Counted from the stretch's first letter, positions 10,625 to 22,604 are shown. The stretch: DNA of 64,000 nucleotides from Tritrichomonas foetus (GCA_001839685.1 MLAK01000982.1:99520-163519), one strand, 5' to 3'. The notes: a model not told the origin generated them from the sequence alone. Translations and numbers: made by a program.

Positions 10625-11192
10625 ATATCAAAATTATTTTTTGTGTTGTTTCATTATTAAACTATATTATATTGACTTACATACAAGATTTTTAACTTTA
10701 TTTAATGTTTTCATGACACAACTATTCTTTTTTTTATAAATTGGTAAATTCATATTCATTGATTGCATCTGTCATTTATCTAGCATATATGCATGTGTGT
10801 GAATATGAGAATAGAATGTTGTCAATTATTTTGCTTGAATAAGTTAATAAAAATTATTCATCAGCGATCAGATAATATCAGAAAAAAAAGTTATCTTTTT
10901 ATCAGGACAACATCATGTTCGAATTAACCTTTTCAAAAAATCCCATCTTAAAAAAACGATAAGTGAAGCTTTTTCAGTATGGCATACAATAATTCTTTGA
11001 CGTTATTTAAATATTTTAATGAATAAGATTTTAGAAAAAGTTTATCATCTTTATACTATCAGAAAAATATCAAATTTGATATCAAAAAGTTAATAATTTT
11101 GCAATTTTCACTGAATTCTGATGTTATTTTTGTGTACAAATTCAGAAAATTTTATTCTGAGATAGACAAATCAAAACATATAGTGCATCCAA
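10625..11192. other. intergenic, nothing recognised
   Basis: AT-rich spacer upstream of the Ras-like gene. The only notable piece is GTGCATCCAAATG at 11183-11195, ending on the Ras start codon; almost the same sequence precedes the RecQ4-like gene at 60378-60390. Confidence 0.5.
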
Positions 11193-11762
11193 ATGACATC
11201 GAATAAGCAATCTGTCGGAATGTTTGGTGGCGGTGGTGTTGGAAAAACTGCCATCTCTCTCCAATTCACAAAAGGAGAATTTACAGAAGGTTATATCCCA
11301 ACAATTGAAGATGAGTTCGTAAAAACAGTCGAAGTCGATGGAAAGCAGATAGAACTCGAGATTATTGATACTGCTGGTCAGGATGACTTTGCTGAAATGA
11401 GACATAGTTACATGCAAAGGGTTAATGGATTCATATTTGTTTTTTCGATCATTGATCCAAATTCTATTAACGAACTTGATAAGATATATACAGATGCTGT
11501 TCATGCAAGATCGTCTTCGCCAGTGAATTGTGTTATTGCTGCAAATAAAAGTGATATGCGAAATGGAGAGTCCGTTCCTGAATCAAAGTTGAAAGAACTT
11601 GAAACTAAATATAAGTGCAAGGTCTTAGAAACGTCCGCTAAAACTGCAAAAAATATCAACGAATTATTTATTGAAATTGTAAGGATACTCCTTACTAGTA
11701 ATGATAAGAAACCAGCACCAAAGAATAATGATGAAACTGGTGGATGTTGCTTAATTCAATAA
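11193..11762 (+). CDS. Ras-family small GTPase, prenylated
   Basis: 189 residues with a complete small-GTPase fold signature. The P-loop is GGGGVGKT at 12-19, the switch I region carries YIPTIED, switch II has DTAGQDDF with the catalytic Gln present, the base-recognition motif is NKSD, and SAK supplies G5. The P-loop Gly at the Ras Gly12 position is intact, so normal GTP hydrolysis is expected. The IPTIED effector loop marks Ras/Rap/Rheb rather than Rab, Arf or Rho. The C-terminus CCLIQ is a CaaX box with an extra Cys, so farnesylation and membrane attachment are expected. The stop codon forms TAAA with the next base, the parabasalid-type polyadenylation signal. It is a molecular switch; its partners cannot be read from the sequence. 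Confidence 0.95.
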   Translation: MTSNKQSVGMFGGGGVGKTAISLQFTKGEFTEGYIPTIEDEFVKTVEVDGKQIELEIIDTAGQDDFAEMRHSYMQRVNGFIFVFSIIDPNSINELDKIYTDAVHARSSSPVNCVIAANKSDMRNGESVPESKLKELETKYKCKVLETSAKTAKNINELFIEIVRILLTSNDKKPAPKNNDETGGCCLIQ

Positions 11763-11763
11763 A
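11760..11763 (+). promoter_or_regulatory. TAAA signal overlapping the stop of the Ras-like gene
   Basis: The stop codon plus the following A reads TAAA. In Trichomonas vaginalis, UAAA overlapping or close to the stop is known to act as the cleavage and polyadenylation signal. The role here is inferred by analogy. Confidence 0.5.
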
Positions 11764-12010
11764 TTCAACTTCATTTTTAAAATATTCATAATTAATATTC
11801 GCTATTCATTCTTTCTTTTCATACTTTTAATACCAATTTATTTGAGGGGAATGTATTTTATCTGAAACCATTCAATGAATTAGAAAAAAATTCAAGAAAA
11901 TGAAAGCAATGTTTTTTTTAAAAAAAAATCAAAATGAGTGAAAAATTATTTTTCTTGCAGTCAAACTTCTCATGCTACATAAATAAAATATACAAATATA
12001 CACAAACAAA

Positions 12011-14886
12011 TTATGCCTGAGGTTGATTTTCTTGGCTTTCTTGTGGTTCACCACTTGTAGTATTATTAGTTTCCTCTAAATTGGTGCCAAGTGATTCTTG
12101 TTCAGGTGATGGTTGAGGTGAGTTTTGATTGTTTTCTTCAGCTTCTTTTCTTTCTTTTTCTTCTTCTTCAAGTGATTCTTTCATTGTTTCTTCTTCCACT
12201 TTGAGGAAGTTATCATCATCGTCTCCAGTAACTGCAATTAAACGTTCAGCATCAAGGAGCTCTTTTGTTTGGCAATCAGAACCATCGTCACTTTTTGGTT
12301 GTAATTCATTTACATGAGGTTCACCTACGTCATCATTGATTGCTGATATTAAATTATCGATTTCAGCTTCAACATCTTCACCTTGAACTGGTTCTTTTTG
12401 ATCATTAAATTCTTCTTCTTCTTCTTTATCAAGTCCAAATTCATCCTCTTCTTCATTTTCACCATCACCAAATTCATCATCAGCATCCAATTTCGAATCA
12501 CTATCCAATTTAGCTTCTTTTCGTGTTTGCTTGTGAGTGAACTTTCTATCAAAACTTCCAATGTCATCATTGACCATTTGTTCATCTCTTAAAAAGTCGT
12601 CAGTGTCATTAGGTGGTATTTCCATATCAATGTCATCAACTTCTTCGTTTTGGACAGATGAATCATAAAGGGTGCCGTGAATTGGCATGCCTTTTAAGAG
12701 ATGTTTATTGTCAGACAAATCGAATTCATCCTCTTCAGGTTGATCATAAATGGAAAGTTTGTTATTATTTCCAAGACCAATATGAAGATCATCTTCCTCT
12801 TCTTCACCCATATTCAAGATATCATTTAAATAAGTGACAATTTCATAAGATTCTTTTGAATGGGCGATATCGATTGGACGAAGTCCTTTATCATCTTTTC
12901 CATTCAGATCAAAACGATTTGACTCATGAAGAATTTGCATTATGGTGGAGTTTCGAAGATATGCAGCTAAATGAGGAGCTGATCGTCCTCGTCCATCACG
13001 ACAGCCAGTATCGATGTCTTCCTGCTCAAGGAAATATTTGACTGTTTCCTTTTGTCCAAGCCTGATTGCAAGAAGGATAGGTGTAAGGCCTTTATTATCT
13101 GGAATATTAATATCGCAGCTTTCATTAGAAACAAAATCAGGAATAATATCAATTGACCAAATATCGATTGCAATATGAAGTGGTGTCTGATAAACAAATA
13201 AAAAAAACGCCTAAGTTATTTTGTATATTAAGGTCAGAGTTAGTAGAATTTATAAGATATCTAGCAATTTGTACATTTCCTCGTTTAACAGCTAAATGAA
13301 GTGGTGTATTGCCATTGATATCTTTTCCATTAAAATCGAAATCATCAGTTTCATTATAAAATTCAACAATTTTAAATTGATTCCAAATAGCAGCAATGTG
13401 TAAAGGTGTTCGATCAGTTCTATCTTTTGTTGTCATTGAGCTCGGTTCGATTTCATAGAAAAATTGCATCATTTTGAATTCACCAAGTTGTGCGGCATAA
13501 TGAACAGGTGTCCACCATTGATTTGTATCTGGTGCGAAAATATCAATGTTTTCTAAATTACAAAGATATTCAACAACACTCTTACTTCGTGTGAGGACCG
13601 CTAATGAAACAAGTGATCTACCATTTGATGGTATTAAAGTAAGATCAGCGCCAGAATTAACAAGTTGCATTGCAATTTTTCTTCGTGCATTTTCAACAGC
13701 TAAATAAAGTGGTGTTCGTTGTTGAGTATCCATGATATTGATATCAATATCTTCTTCATGTAAAAGTGTGTTAACTACATCGAAATTATTGTTGATGACT
13801 GCCAAGTGAAGAGGTGTCTGGCCGGATCGATCAGTTTCATTAATTCCAATTTTTGTTATTAAAAATTTCAATGCACGATTATGGCCGAGTTCTGCAGCAT
13901 AGTGAAGTGGTGTTTTTCCGAATTTATCTTTGTCGCTGTAAAGGTCGAACCCAAGTGAGTCAAGAATTTGAATGATATGGAGTTGACCATTTATTGCAGC
14001 ATGATGCATGACGGTTCGATTGTAGATATCTCCACGTCTTAGTATTGGTTCTGATAAGTTATGTTGAACACTCTCGACTATATTCTCATAGCCATTTGAA
14101 ACAGCGAAATGGAGGAAATTCCATCCATTGTGATTCACATGATCAAAACCAAGACCAGCTTCAAGAAGTGTCTGAACAATCATTGGATCATTTGTTGCAG
14201 CTGCCAAATGGAAAATTGAAGCAAAACTTTCATACTCACCAATATAAATTCGATGATTACGCGCAAGATAGTCAACAACTGCTTTATGTTTATATTTGAG
14301 TGCATAATGAAGTGGAGTCCACTCAAAAATATTCCTTGCGAGTAAGTCATCACCTGAATTATGAAGAATTTGAATAATTGGGAGATTTCCCGAAGCTGCT
14401 GCAAAATGAGAAGCGGTCCATCCTTCCTTGTTGTGCTGAGAGATGGAAGCGGCCTGTGAGCAAATTTTTTGGACGATGGAAATTCTTCCATATTTAGCAG
14501 CGTAATGGAGAGGCGTATTTCCGTTTTCGTCCTCCAAATCATATAAATTTGGGCTTTTACTAAAGTAATTAAAAATGGCAAGGTTTCCTCCAGCAGCAGC
14601 AAAATGAATGCAATGGCGATGAATAAAAAAATAAAAACTTTATAAACAAAAAAAATAAAACGTTGGCGTCCAAATAATCGAAATTCTCTGAATGTGTAAA
14701 GAAATCAAAGCACTTTGTTGATCCAAAATAAGCGGCAACCATTATCGGTGATGGAAAACGCATAAAAATTGTCGGTGTGTCATCAGAAAGTAGTCCCTCG
14801 AGAGGTTTTTCGTATCGGGTGGTTAATACGTATGCAAGATCGTCTCGTCTGATGGCTTCAAGTAGTTCGAAATCACGAAGAGACAT
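12011..14886 (-). CDS. ankyrin-repeat protein with acidic tail, split by an intron and a second break
   Basis: One gene in three pieces on the minus strand. Piece 1 runs 14886-14662 (75 residues, start MSLRDFELLEAI). Piece 2 runs about 14618-13209 and is a continuous array of ankyrin repeats (repeated TPLHxAA and related signatures). Piece 3 runs 13186-12011, finishes the repeats and ends in a very acidic low-complexity tail. Pieces 2 and 3 join in frame across a probable 22-nt intron. Pieces 1 and 2 are separated by about 40 T-rich bases and do not join by any canonical splice I can find. The joined product would be roughly 940 residues with about twenty repeats. Ankyrin repeats bind partner proteins; trichomonads carry many such proteins. 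No catalytic domain or membrane segment is seen. Confidence 0.85.
13187..13208 (-). other. probable 22-nt spliceosomal intron
   Basis: On the minus strand this piece begins GTTTTTTTTA and ends TTTATCAG, so it has GT and AG borders. Removing exactly these 22 bases joins NNLG to TPLHIAID and restores an ankyrin repeat in frame; leaving it in gives a stop after a few residues. The length and the T-rich body are compatible with very short introns; I recall reports of introns in the 20-30 nt range in T. vaginalis but cannot check them here. Confidence 0.7.
14622..14661 (-). other. unresolved break in the ankyrin gene
   Basis: Minus-strand piece beginning GTTTTATTTT. Ankyrin spacing wants about one residue between LDAN and RHCIHFAAAGGN, so about 40 bases should be absent from the mRNA. 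The left border GT is fine but the right border is not AG. A 22-nt piece starting GTTTTTATTT within it keeps the frame, but ends in CG and leaves seven extra hydrophobic residues. A homopolymer error in the assembly, a non-canonical intron or a true lesion are all possible. Confidence 0.4.
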
Positions 14887-15709
14887 CAGAATTAAAACAA
14901 AACGTCCTCTCGTCTATTTAAAAAGTTGAAATGAATTTGATAAAAAATTTGAAATAAATATTTGAATTCGATGATATGTGATATAAAAAGCTTTCATGTT
15001 TTGACAAAAAATGTGACAAGTTGAGATTATATAATATGTAACTTAGTCATTTGGATGTTAGCTAATATTTATAAATAACAGAAGAAGATACAAAAATCTA
15101 ATAAGTATCTTGCTTTTTATCTCTGGCAAGAATACATTTTTTTATGAATTCGAAAACGTGATAATATAGAGTTGATTTTGGTTCAAAAGAATATAAATTA
15201 TTTCAATTTTGTTTTTGATTACATCATTGATATAATCATTAAATTTTCCACAAATATGAAAGTTACTTTTAAGGATTATATTGCATGTGTTCGCTTAAAC
15301 AATTTGTATTTGTTTTTTATAATTACCATATATTATCGTAGGACTAAATGATTTCATAAAAAATCAAATCATGAGAAAAAAAAGTAAATTATCCAAGACT
15401 CACATCACCAAATCATAAATCTAAAATAAACCATTAGAAATAATATGTTAACTGTATTTTTATTTCATCTAATATATCGCAAACATTTTTGAATATCACA
15501 GTGAAAGTTGAGATGTCACTTTTTGTTTTAACGTTCGCCAGTTTTGAGGAATGTTTGTCAGTTTTCATTTTTCACGCTAAAAGCATTCTTTTTCTACGTA
15601 TTAAATAAGGTAGAATTAATGACAAAAAATGAATTTGCACTGATACTAAACGTGCATTTCTCAGAATTCCACTTTTTCAATAAATCCGTTATGATCATAT
15701 CCGTTAGAA
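14887..15709. other. intergenic between divergent genes, nothing recognised
   Basis: AT-rich spacer between the divergent ankyrin and CFAP20 genes, so both promoters should lie here. An initiator-like ATCATATC sits about 18 bases before the CFAP20 ATG. I see nothing else. Confidence 0.5.
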
Positions 15710-16288
15710 ATGTTCCGTGATCGCTACCAAGCTGGTTTCTTAAACCTCTTCTACTCAGTTGGATCAAAGCCACTCAGTATCTGGGATTCCCACGTTGAGA
15801 ATGGTTACATTAAACGTATTACCGATCAAGATATCAGAAGTTGCGTTGTCGAAATCGTCAGTACAAACGTCAACAGCACCTTCGTTACATGTCCAAAGAA
15901 TCCAAAGGATGAACTTGCCATCAAACTTCCTTTCCTCGTTCTTGTCCTCAAATATTTGAAGAAATATTTCACCTTCGAAATTCAAGTTTTGGATGATATG
16001 AACATGCGCAGACGTTTCCGTGCATCAAATTACCAATCAAAGACACGCGTGAAGCCATTCGTTTGCACTCTCCCGATGCGTCTCGATCCAGGATGGAACC
16101 AGATTCAATTCAACCTTTCGGACTTTACAAGGCGTGCCTATGGTACAAACTACATTGAAACAATACGTGTTAGTGTTTATGCAAATTGCAGAATTCGCAG
16201 AATTTACTTCTCTGATAGACTTTACACTGAAGACGAAGTCCCGCCAGAATATCGTCTTATCCCAACCAAAGGTGAAGCCGAAGAATAA
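15710..16288 (+). CDS. CFAP20: CFAP20 (BUG22) ciliary and basal-body protein
   Basis: 192 residues, the normal length of CFAP20, and strikingly conserved: [41 protein letters not shown], and a stretch around residues 125-150 with [24 protein letters not shown]20 is an inner-junction protein of the doublet microtubules of cilia and also occurs at centrioles; it helps set waveform and tubulin modification. Its presence marks the organism as flagellated. The ATG at 15710 gives the conserved MF N-terminus. The gene is isolated by AT-rich spacers on both sides. Confidence 0.98.
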   Translation: MFRDRYQAGFLNLFYSVGSKPLSIWDSHVENGYIKRITDQDIRSCVVEIVSTNVNSTFVTCPKNPKDELAIKLPFLVLVLKYLKKYFTFEIQVLDDMNMRRRFRASNYQSKTRVKPFVCTLPMRLDPGWNQIQFNLSDFTRRAYGTNYIETIRVSVYANCRIRRIYFSDRLYTEDEVPPEYRLIPTKGEAEE

Positions 16289-16756
16289 GAGTTTTTTCGA
16301 TTTGGTTTATCATTCGAAATGTCCTAAAGAATTAATCTCCATAAATATTTATTTTTATTATCTTCTGTCATTTTTTAGTGTTAATCACAAATAACTTAGG
16401 AATAATAATTTATTAATAATAAATAATGGCCATATAATTCAACAGAATTTATTAGGAATGATATATCATTGATGAAATCATGAGTTAACTATATGTTGTT
16501 AACTAAAATTACATATTTTGCCAATCACTGGAAATTTCTTTCATCTCATTTCCAGTGATTCATCTTAAATTTATCTACTTTTCTAGGTCAAGTAAGTTTT
16601 AATCATGTGTGGAAAGAGTATGTTAAAGTTAATAATTGTTTGGTACAACATGTTCAAACAAAATGTTGAGAAATGATTTCGATTATCATTCAATCTCAGT
16701 GTCCATATAAGGTCAAATTTTAAATCGGTTTTCGCTAATTTGATTAGAAAGTATTG
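16289..16756. other. intergenic with a long hairpin
   Basis: Spacer between CFAP20 and the next gene on the same strand. It carries a 13-bp perfect inverted repeat (listed separately) and a short direct repeat GTTAACTA. No reading frame is seen. Confidence 0.5.
16523..16560. repeat. inverted repeat, 13-bp arms, 12-base loop
   Basis: The left arm AATCACTGGAAAT at 16523-16535 is matched perfectly by ATTTCCAGTGATT at 16548-16560. It lies about 200 bases before the next start codon and about 235 bases after the CFAP20 stop. It is far stronger than the usual chance hairpins in AT-rich DNA because the arms contain G/C positions. Confidence 0.85.
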
Positions 16757-17833
16757 ATGCCTCCACGAATAAAAAATCAATTAGCTACGATTCCTCTCGA
16801 TTTACCTTTGCAATCAATACAAGAAGTTATCCCAGATGAAGCATTTCTATTCGCCGAAGATGTTAACATATTCCAAACCATATATCCGAATGATCAGAAT
16901 GCCGATATTGCTGATAATATTTATGGTTTGATGGAAGTTTTAGAATATTATCAGTTGCAAATTGTAAATTCAACGTATCTGACCAAGGGGCATGATCACA
17001 CATCACAAGCGGAGGCTTTCAACAAAGCAATTTCACTTCACAAAACGAGATCAATTCCACAACTCGCGAAAAAAAATTTGACGCCGTCCAACTATTTGGT
17101 TAAATTTTCAGAAATCAAAGGCCAGCTCGAATTCGCGTTTTCTAACATCGATGTTGATTCATTTTTGCGCACGTTTAATAATTCACGAACAACCATCAAC
17201 AAATTTGTTCAAAGCATGGCTCAAATAAATCAAAAGATTTCTCGGCAGGATACTGAATTTACAGATAATTATTATGAATTCCAGAAGTCAAAGAAGACGA
17301 TGGTTACTCAAGCAAATCAACTAAAAGAGTTTCCTCAAGCGAGAAGATGTAATTCTCTATTAAAAAAAATCAATCTTTTGATGGAAAAGTTTAAGAAACT
17401 GTGTTCAATTTTACCTAGGAAAAAGATGAATATACGCGATAATGGTTTAAATGAATTTGATCAATTAAACAGAAGTATTGTTGAATTAAAATGTGCAATG
17501 TTTGGTTCTAATATTTTACAAAGAATGAAAGAAGTTTTACTCCTTAAGCCAAGTGATCGAAGAAAAATTGCAACCACCAATGCAATACGAAGACAACGTA
17601 GGAAAGAAAAAGCAGATGCAAAAAAGAAAGTACCTGATTTAAAGAAATCAAATAATGAGTCAAATAAAAAATCATTATCAGATAAAAACAATAAAGCAGA
17701 AAATAGTGATTCTGGAAACTCTTCTTCCAATGATGAGAGTGATTCTAATTCAAACATTACTGATGAAGATGAGGATGATACTGAAGAAGAGGAAGAAGAA
17801 GATGGTTCTGATGAAGAAGAAGATGAGTATACT

Positions 17834-17865
<32 letters not shown>

Positions 17866-20800
17866 AGTAATAGAGGAGGAGGAAGAAGAAGAAGAAGAAG
17901 AAGAAGAAACTGCAGAAACTTATGAAGAAACTGGAAAATCTACAGGAACTGATCAAAATGGTGAAGAAGAAGAGGAAGAAGAAAAATCTGAAAATGAAAC
18001 GGGAGTTTCAACAGAAAATGAAAATAATGAAGAAGAATTGAAAATTGTTAATCAATTATTTTATAATGAAGTCACAGAAATTACAAGTTTATTAATGCAA
18101 TTAGAAAGTGAAGGTGTTGAATTCCCAATTCATGTTTTATATCCAATGCAACAACTTTATGATTTAAAAAATCCAAAAGAAGATGATCTTCATTCAGCAT
18201 TCATTAATTCTGTAACAATTCTCAAAAATTATATCAAATCTTTGAATTTCCCTTTTTATTCAATTTTATTATTTGATCTTTCAAGAGAATTGGAAATTTT
18301 CCGAATTAAAAACAGTGATTCATTATTAGATAATGAGCAACTTAAAACACTATACGAAGCTCTATCAAATTTACCAGATAAAATATTAAAAATTGAAAAT
18401 ATTCAGAATATAGATGATCTCATGCAAACTCTTCTGAATTCTGAAAATTTACCAGAATCTGTTCGAACTATTTTAGTTCATTTACAAAGAATTTTTATTC
18501 CAGTTCATTGTTTATTGAAAATTATTATACCTATGAATGAATTTATCAAAAATCATAAATTGCAAAAAGTTTGTGACTTTATTTTTGTACCTTTGACAAA
18601 TTATTCGTGTCATATGGAAATTGGCTCAAAACTAGCACCACATTATTTGAAACACATAAATCCAAATCCAGATTTTGATTCTTATGTTCAAAAATTGATT
18701 ACAGAAATTCAAGGACACGGTGTTCAATTAATAAATGACGAAGAAACTGGATTATTTAGTTATTCACAGATAGTTGCACCAAATCTTACGATTATTTTAA
18801 ATAATTTGAATGCTGAAATCATACGTTTATCTCAATCTGCCCCCTCAATAAAAACTACAACACATCTATTATCTGAAACAACAAATGAATCCAAATTTGA
18901 ACATCAAAATGAATCCATGCCTGAACATCAAGATGAATCTCAGAATGAGCCTCAAGATGATTTACCGAATCATCAGCCAAGTAATCCTCCGAATGAACCA
19001 ATATCAGACTCTACAGAAACGAAAGATGAAAATGACTTACCAACTATAGTTCAGTCAACAATTTCTTCAGTAACTGCGACAACTTCTCAATCTTCATCAG
19101 AACTTGATCTTGTTCAATTGATTTCTGGATTAACAACACAACCATTTGATGCGAATGTACTTTATAGAATTGAATGTCGATTATTAGCAATGAAGGATGT
19201 TGTTGTTAAAGAAGAAACAATGAATTATTTACAAACTCTTCGAAAAATTCATCTTTTATTTGCAGCACTTGAAGCAAGAAATGTTATTTCATATCCTAGT
19301 GCAGTTACTTTAACTTACATTCGAACATTTGTTTCACAAGTCTGTGAAAATGATATTTTGAATTCACAATCCTTAATTCTTCCAATTGACCCATTTTTAG
19401 TCAGTGAAATTAAAAAATGCATTGATACCCGGAGCGAAATACTTGAAAACAAATTAAGAAGTACTTTCTTATTAAGAATGAAATCTTTTGATTATTATCC
19501 GGCAGATTCTTTTGTTTCTTTATTTAATATTGAAAATAATTTGTCATTCTTTAGTTATCCAGTTGAACTTGAAGAACTTGTTCAAAATGCCAAACTTGAC
19601 ATTCCTTCAAACGATGAAGATATAGGCACTATAAAATATATTCAGTCTGTTTTAAATATAAATTCACAGTCAGAAAATGATTTTTCCATTATAAAAGCAT
19701 TGGCAACCATTTATTTTGAATTTTTGAAGGTTTGTTATGATTCAGATGTTATTATGGTTTCCGATACAATTTTATATATAATGAATAATTCACACTCAAT
19801 TATAAATGAATCTTATTTTGTTAATGTTTTCAAAATAATTCATGAAACTTTAAATTTAATAGATTTGATAGAATTGATTGATAAGATGATAAAAGTTGCT
19901 GGACCTCTAACGATGGCAAATGGTGAAATTATTTCTTTATTAACAAAAATCAAACGAGGTTGTTTTTCAACTGAAGCAGTGGCCAAATTAGCTACTTCTA
20001 TTTTAAATTATGATAATGATGAACTGAAGCATCTATTTGAAAAAATGTGCAAATTTATATTATTTTTGGATATGCACGATTTGATTCTGAGTTCAATTTT
20101 GCAATATAAGAATATATCAACATTGCGCAATATTAATATTGGTCTATTTTGTGTTTCAATGGCTCGGCGTCTGTTATTCTTAAAAACATCTCTAATTTGG
20201 GAAGGAAATGAAAATGTCGAATTAATCATGCTAGGTAGGAATATTTTAATGAATAAGTTAACAGCAACTACTAAACTTTCAACAGATTCAATAAATTTCC
20301 ATAAAGATATAATAAAGAAGATTAAAGATAATCCAAATTATGTTCCAGTTGACCTCGAAAAATATTTCATTACCAAAAAAGAAGATAGAAATAAATTATT
20401 GTCTACACTAGCCTATGATACAATGAAATCGGAATTGAAAGATTTTATTAATTTAGAAGAAATTCAATCGCGGAGATTTTGTGATTTTGAAATCGGTATT
20501 TTTGTAACCCCATTTGATATCATATCTGAACCTTCTGAAGATGACGAAAGCAACGAAAACAATATCAACACAAACTTTGAATCTACCAATGATACTAAAC
20601 TGAATGATAATTTTATCCGAGTTAAAGAAAAAATACAGAAACAAAAAGGACGTACTATGATCCCGAAGCCGATGTTCCCTATACCTAGTGGACTTCTTGA
20701 TCTTGAAGAACAAAACATTATGGCACTCTATTACCAGAAACTTCAAGATGAACGAAATGATTTAGTTCATATTGAAATGAAATATCAACAATATATTGAA

Positions 20801-21487
20801 GAAAAAGAAAAATTCAAAAACTTCATAGGCATTTTAAATGAAAGACGTCAGGAACTCGTTCAGAAGTTAAAAGATATTCGAACTCGATTAGATGTCATTT
20901 CCTCCATTCCAACAGGAGAGATTGGTGAAGTGAACACAGCAAATTCAAATGAAACAGATTATTATTCGCCAACAAATGAAATGTTGCTTAAAAATATGCG
21001 TGAGCATAACGTATCAATAATTCAAAAGTTTAATAATGATTTACGATCATTGGAAAATCGAATGAATAAAACAATGGCAGTTAATCGAACATTAAGATCA
21101 CTTCTTTCTGAAGCTTTTAAATGTCAAGGTGAAATTGAAAATGAAAAGATGAAAAGAAGACAATCTTTATTAAATAAGCGGAAATTTGAAGCACAAAATG
21201 TAAACCATGAAATTGACTTAAAAATAAAATATTCAGAAATTGATAAAGAAATTCAAAGTGCAATGGTTGAACTAAAAATCGTACCAGGATATGTTTTCGA
21301 AGAAATGAGAAAAATGACAGAGGAAATTAAAGAACTCGAGTCAAAAACAGCAGAAATTGAAATTAACAGAGCAATGCAGGCGCATATGACATGTGAAGAA
21401 AAATCACAAATTGATGCGCTTTTGAAGGAAATTGATGAATTAAAGAAAGAAAAAGCAGAAGTGACAGAAAAAATTGAAATCAGATGA
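16757..21487 (+). CDS. very large acidic and coiled-coil protein of unknown function
   Basis: 1,576 residues counted from the ATG at 16757 (MPPRIKNQL); the codon just before it is TTG and is not used. Residues about 270-310 are basic (KADAKKK region). Residues about 335-420 are an extreme Glu/Asp tract, with near-pure GAA/GAG DNA at 17780-17910. The middle is helical and Asn/Ile-rich with a Ser/Thr/Pro-rich insert near 700-780. Residues about 1320-1576 are coiled coil. I recognise no family. The end-to-end helical build suggests a scaffold or cytoskeletal protein, but that is a guess. It is downstream of CFAP20 on the same strand, which does not imply a shared role in this genome. Confidence 0.85.
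17780..17910 (+). repeat. GAA/GAG-rich tract inside the coding region
   Basis: Runs of GAA and GAG codons encode poly-Glu. The strand-asymmetric purine tract is prone to length change by slippage. Confidence 0.8.
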
Positions 21488-22352
21488 AATTTTTTCTATG
21501 ATTGTTTTTGTGGTGAATTTAACATGATGAATAGAATATTTGTGTTAATACATAAAGAATATTTGTTTATTTCATAATACGCCTTTTTTAATATATTTAT
21601 TATGGGAAATGAAATTCAAAATGCAATTCTAAAACAAAATCTTTTCTTTTCGATCACAATGATTTGATTTGAAAATGATATGATTTGTTTAATTACAATG
21701 GATGAAAGCATCATTACTAGTTTAATATGAAACACCTTGCTTTTTCGAAAAAGATAATCGAACAAAAGATGAGATATCTTGAAAACAATTGTTTGGTCAT
21801 TTTTATTCTATTTATGAAATTATTGTTTTCATCATTTCATTGATGATATTTAAGAAGAATGTAAATACTTATTCAGCATTGCTTTGTCATGTTATTATTA
21901 TCAATTGTACAATGATATATTATGATTTTACATGAAAAATTATATTTAATATTAGCATGTTATTCATTACTCATGATTCATTTGTTTGTAGTAATGGTAA
22001 TGTTTGCATGTGATATAAAATTAGAACCTTTGATAAGAAGCATTTAAATTCCAGAATCTGCTTGAGATTTGACAATTTTTTCTTAAAAAGTTTGTCTGGC
22101 ATTTGTCAATTGTTTTGAAAGATCAAAGTCAATGAACCGTCATTTGAAATTTCGGAGAATTATGATATGGATTTGATTCGTGCAATGGTCAAATAACCGT
22201 CTGATTTCAGGATTGATTCAAATAGGAGTTACAACCATCTCAAAATTTCACAATCTTCAATAAATTTTCAATTAAAAAGTGAAAAAGAGAGAATTGAAAT
22301 TGAATGAGATATCAGAATTCACCCCCTCAATTTTTATTATTTTTCTTCAAGT
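21488..22352. other. intergenic, nothing recognised
   Basis: AT-rich spacer. I see no gene, long repeat or RNA. The frame opening at 22304 that overlaps the next gene is a shadow. Confidence 0.5.
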
Positions 22353-22604
22353 ATGGCGCATATATTCTTGAACATCCTGATCTCAAGTCTTCGCCAAGAC
22401 CAGCCATTCAAGCACCTCGCATTCGTTGGCAACAGATATCTCCCAGCTGTAATCAAATCCCACTTCACACACTTTACATATCCAATCTTCAAAGACGTTT
22501 CCGGACTCACAGTGAGCAAATGTGCCTTCAAACATTCAGTTTCGAACGTAATTAACATACAGCAGCAGGACCACGAACTGACGGAGGTCAATAAAGAACT
22601 ATAG
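22353..22604 (+). CDS. small protein of 83 residues, unknown
   Basis: Starts MAHIFLNILISSL and ends in a Gln/Glu-rich tail. An in-frame TGA lies upstream and no earlier ATG exists in the frame. Many codons end in C (TTC, AAC, ATC, CTC, CAC, GCC, AGC), as in well-expressed genes such as EF-2 and the LCAT-like gene here, and unlike the surrounding DNA. That bias in this frame alone is the main reason to call it real. The first 15 residues are hydrophobic, possibly a signal or anchor. Motifs such as KHLAFVGNRYLPAV are not ones I recognise. It could also be the last exon of something larger, though I see no upstream exon. Confidence 0.55.
   Translation: MAHIFLNILISSLRQDQPFKHLAFVGNRYLPAVIKSHFTHFTYPIFKDVSGLTVSKCAFKHSVSNVINIQQQDHELTEVNKEL

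Noticed and set aside
22304..22555. Overlapping 83-codon frame
   Set aside because: The codon bias belongs to the frame starting at 22353; this one is its shadow.
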